Position numbers and translations under genes: made by a program. Positions 6,459-7,444 of a stretch of DNA of 7,444 nucleotides are shown piece after piece (positions within the stretch are counted from its first letter, which is position 1; the number at the start of each line of letters is the position of its first letter). The stretch spans positions 1 through 7,444 of the forward strand of contig JAJDBL010000033.1 of assembly GCA_029261375.1 (NCBI GenBank). Direction: 5' to 3'. The notes beneath the pieces were generated by a model. The model was not told the origin of the DNA. It searched no databases and saw only the letters and a program-made list of their open reading frames with translations. This DNA is from Nitrospirales bacterium (lineage in GTDB: Bacteria; Nitrospirota; Nitrospiria; Nitrospirales; UBA2166).

Positions 6459-6487
6459 AATGTAGCATAGGAGTAGAGGGTGGACAA
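6459..6487 (-). promoter_or_regulatory. Predicted sigma70-type promoter for lptC and downstream genes
   Basis: On the minus strand the -35 box TTGTCC (6487-6482) and -10 box TACATT (6464-6459) are separated by exactly 17 bases, and the TG one base before the -10 box makes an extended -10. Transcription would start near 6452, leaving a leader of only about nine bases before the lptC ATG. This is the only clear promoter found upstream of the lptC-pilO run. Confidence 0.6.
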
Positions 6488-6503
6488 TAATGACATTGTC
6501 ACC
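6479..6503 (-). promoter_or_regulatory. Inverted repeat over the lptC -35 box, possible operator
   Basis: The minus strand reads GGTGACAAT, six bases, then ATTGTC-C-ACC: nine-base arms that pair apart from one extra C. Nested within it is TGACA-A-TGTCA (6491-6501), a perfect 11-base palindrome with one central base. The right arm covers the -35 box, where a bound dimeric protein would block or modulate initiation. The binding protein is unknown. Confidence 0.45.
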
Positions 6504-6744
6504 ATGGAGGTGAATTTTTGTTTCAAGGCTAGGCGCGACGAGGGAGCATCGCGGAACGATATGACCGAGTCACAACAGCGCATCCAAGCGAATGCTAACT
6601 TCCCTGAAAGGTGCTGGGACTGTTGGCCTGCGACAGCATCACTCGTCACTTTCATCACTCCCAGTCGGCGAGATCATCGTTCCTTGACTCTCCGCAACAT
6701 CACCCCGAGCCAGGTGAAACGGTCACAATTGCGCATCCCCTAGG

Positions 6745-7434
6745 TCATTCGAATGCAGCGAGCCATTCGAGATCAGCCGGTTTTCCCAATACCACAATCA
6801 CATCTCCATCTTCTAATCGGTCTTCGGGAGAGGGTGTGAAATTGAAGTTCAGTTCCATCACGGCCTGCCCCTCCACTGTCTTCTGTTCCCAATGTTTGAT
6901 TGCAATCACATTCACTTTGTATTGGCTTCGAAGGTTGCTCTCACCTAGCCGCTTGCCCACCATCGTACGGGAGACCTTAACCTCTTCGATAAAATACCCA
7001 GATGAGACCTCAGTATACTGCAGCACACGTGGTGTAGAGATGCGCCGAGCAAGCCGCACGGCCGCATCACGTTCCGGGTAGATGACCTCTCTCACGCCAA
7101 GGTTTGTCAGGATCTTTCCGTGAAGTGGAGTGAAGGCTTTTGCCACAATGTCCTTGATCCCCAGATCTTTCAAGATCATTACAATAAGAATCGTCGCTTC
7201 AACGTCCTGTCCCATACTCACGACCGCCGCGTCGACGTCCTGCGTATTCACTGCACGAAGTGCTTTCACATCGGTCGCATCACACTGCACTGCATAAGTC
7301 GCAATCTCACTGATGCTTTGAACGTTTTCCGGATTTTGATCGATCGCGAGCACATCAACCCGGTGCTTCACCAATGCCTCGACCACACTCGATCCAAACC
7401 GTCCCAGTCCGAGTACTGCAACCTGCCGATTCAT
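6745..7434 (-). CDS. trkA: TrkA/KtrA-type RCK regulator of a potassium channel/transporter
   Basis: This is a cytoplasmic gating subunit for a Trk/Ktr potassium uptake system. Its 229 residues hold one RCK_N (Rossmann) domain at about 3-135, with the nucleotide loop GLGRFG (9-14), acidic Asp32 at the end of strand 2 (VLAIDQNPENV), and CDATD at 51-55. An RCK_C domain (about 140-229) has VGKRLGESNLRSQYKVNVIAIK and DVIVVLGKPADL. This single-RCK layout is that of KtrA, half the size of E. coli TrkA with its duplicated halves. Start ATG 7434 is chosen because GGAGG lies five bases upstream; GTG at 7440 overlaps that site and is unlikely. A KtrB/TrkH-type membrane partner would be expected just beyond the right edge but cannot be seen. 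Whether it binds NAD(H), ATP or c-di-AMP cannot be told. Confidence 0.93.
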   Translation of the reverse strand: MNRQVAVLGLGRFGSSVVEALVKHRVDVLAIDQNPENVQSISEIATYAVQCDATDVKALRAVNTQDVDAAVVSMGQDVEATILIVMILKDLGIKDIVAKAFTPLHGKILTNLGVREVIYPERDAAVRLARRISTPRVLQYTEVSSGYFIEEVKVSRTMVGKRLGESNLRSQYKVNVIAIKHWEQKTVEGQAVMELNFNFTPSPEDRLEDGDVIVVLGKPADLEWLAAFE

Positions 7435-7439
7435 CCACA

Positions 7440-7444
7440 CCTCC
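7440..7444 (-). promoter_or_regulatory. Strong ribosome binding site of the trkA/ktrA gene
   Basis: GGAGG on the minus strand lies five bases before the ATG at 7434. It fixes that start over the GTG at 7440, which sits inside the site. Confidence 0.75.

Larger units (their letters stand above)
6444..6744. other. Intergenic region between trkA and lptC
   Basis: These 301 bases hold the predicted lptC promoter and its inverted repeat at the lptC end. The rest shows no tRNA, no terminator with a T-run after trkA, and no recognisable protein. A minus-strand frame of 71-72 codons (start at 6655 or 6658, stop at 6440) overlaps the lptC ATG by four bases. It resembles nothing I know and runs across the promoter, so it is not called as a gene. 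A weak hairpin TCACC-8 bases-GGTGA follows trkA near 6699-6716. Confidence 0.6.

Noticed and set aside
6480..6743. Plus-strand open frame of 87 codons in the trkA-lptC gap
   Set aside because: GTG start with poor ribosome site, opposite to every neighbour, overlaps the lptC promoter, and has no family resemblance.
6745..6770. CATTCGAATG palindrome and repeated CATTCGA at the end of trkA
   Set aside because: Explained by the trkA codons for Ala-Phe-Glu and nearby residues; no T-run or regulatory context.

Overview
The window is a dense block of housekeeping genes, all read on the minus strand, from a Gram-negative (diderm) bacterium. The evidence for an outer membrane is the lipopolysaccharide-bridge genes lptC, lptA and lptB together with type IV pilus inner-membrane genes pilM and pilN. 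The lptA-lptB-rpoN-hpf-rapZ core is familiar from Pseudomonadota. However, the long-form HPF, the lack of ptsN/hprK/ptsH genes and the direct join to pilMNO point to a non-proteobacterial diderm. Nitrospirota is my best guess, from overall protein character only, and it is not proven by the sequence.

Layout in transcription order (right to left). A TrkA/KtrA-type potassium-channel regulator (7434-6745) comes first, with a strong ribosome binding site at the window edge. A 301-base gap (6744-6444) follows; it holds no convincing gene but contains a good sigma70-type promoter with an inverted repeat over its -35 box. Next come lptC (6443-5880), lptA (5905-5366, overlapping lptC by 26 bases), lptB (5369-4620, 4-base overlap), rpoN (4600 or 4606 to 3218), long-form hpf (3187-2651), rapZ (2605-1730), pilM (1730-651, 1-base overlap) and pilN (654-109, 4-base overlap). 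The first 12 codons of a probable pilO (36-1) end the window. Except for the gap after trkA, spacings are -26 to +72 bases, so lptC to pilO looks like one transcription unit driven at least in part from the promoter near 6459-6487.

How the genes fit together. LptC, LptA and LptB are parts of the machine that carries lipopolysaccharide from the inner to the outer membrane. RpoN is sigma54. Long HPF dimerises idle ribosomes. RapZ is an amino-sugar (envelope precursor) sensor in enterobacteria. PilM, PilN and PilO form the alignment complex of the type IV pilus. The shared theme is envelope building and its coordination with growth state.

No mobile element, CRISPR array, rRNA or tRNA was seen, and nothing suggests recent transfer. 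I do not see an undescribed system of the phage-defence or mobile type. The points most worth a second look are a sigma54-type -24/-12 element lying exactly on the rpoN start codons, a RapZ without the basic RNA-binding tail, the palindromic lptC promoter, and the rapZ-pilM coupling.
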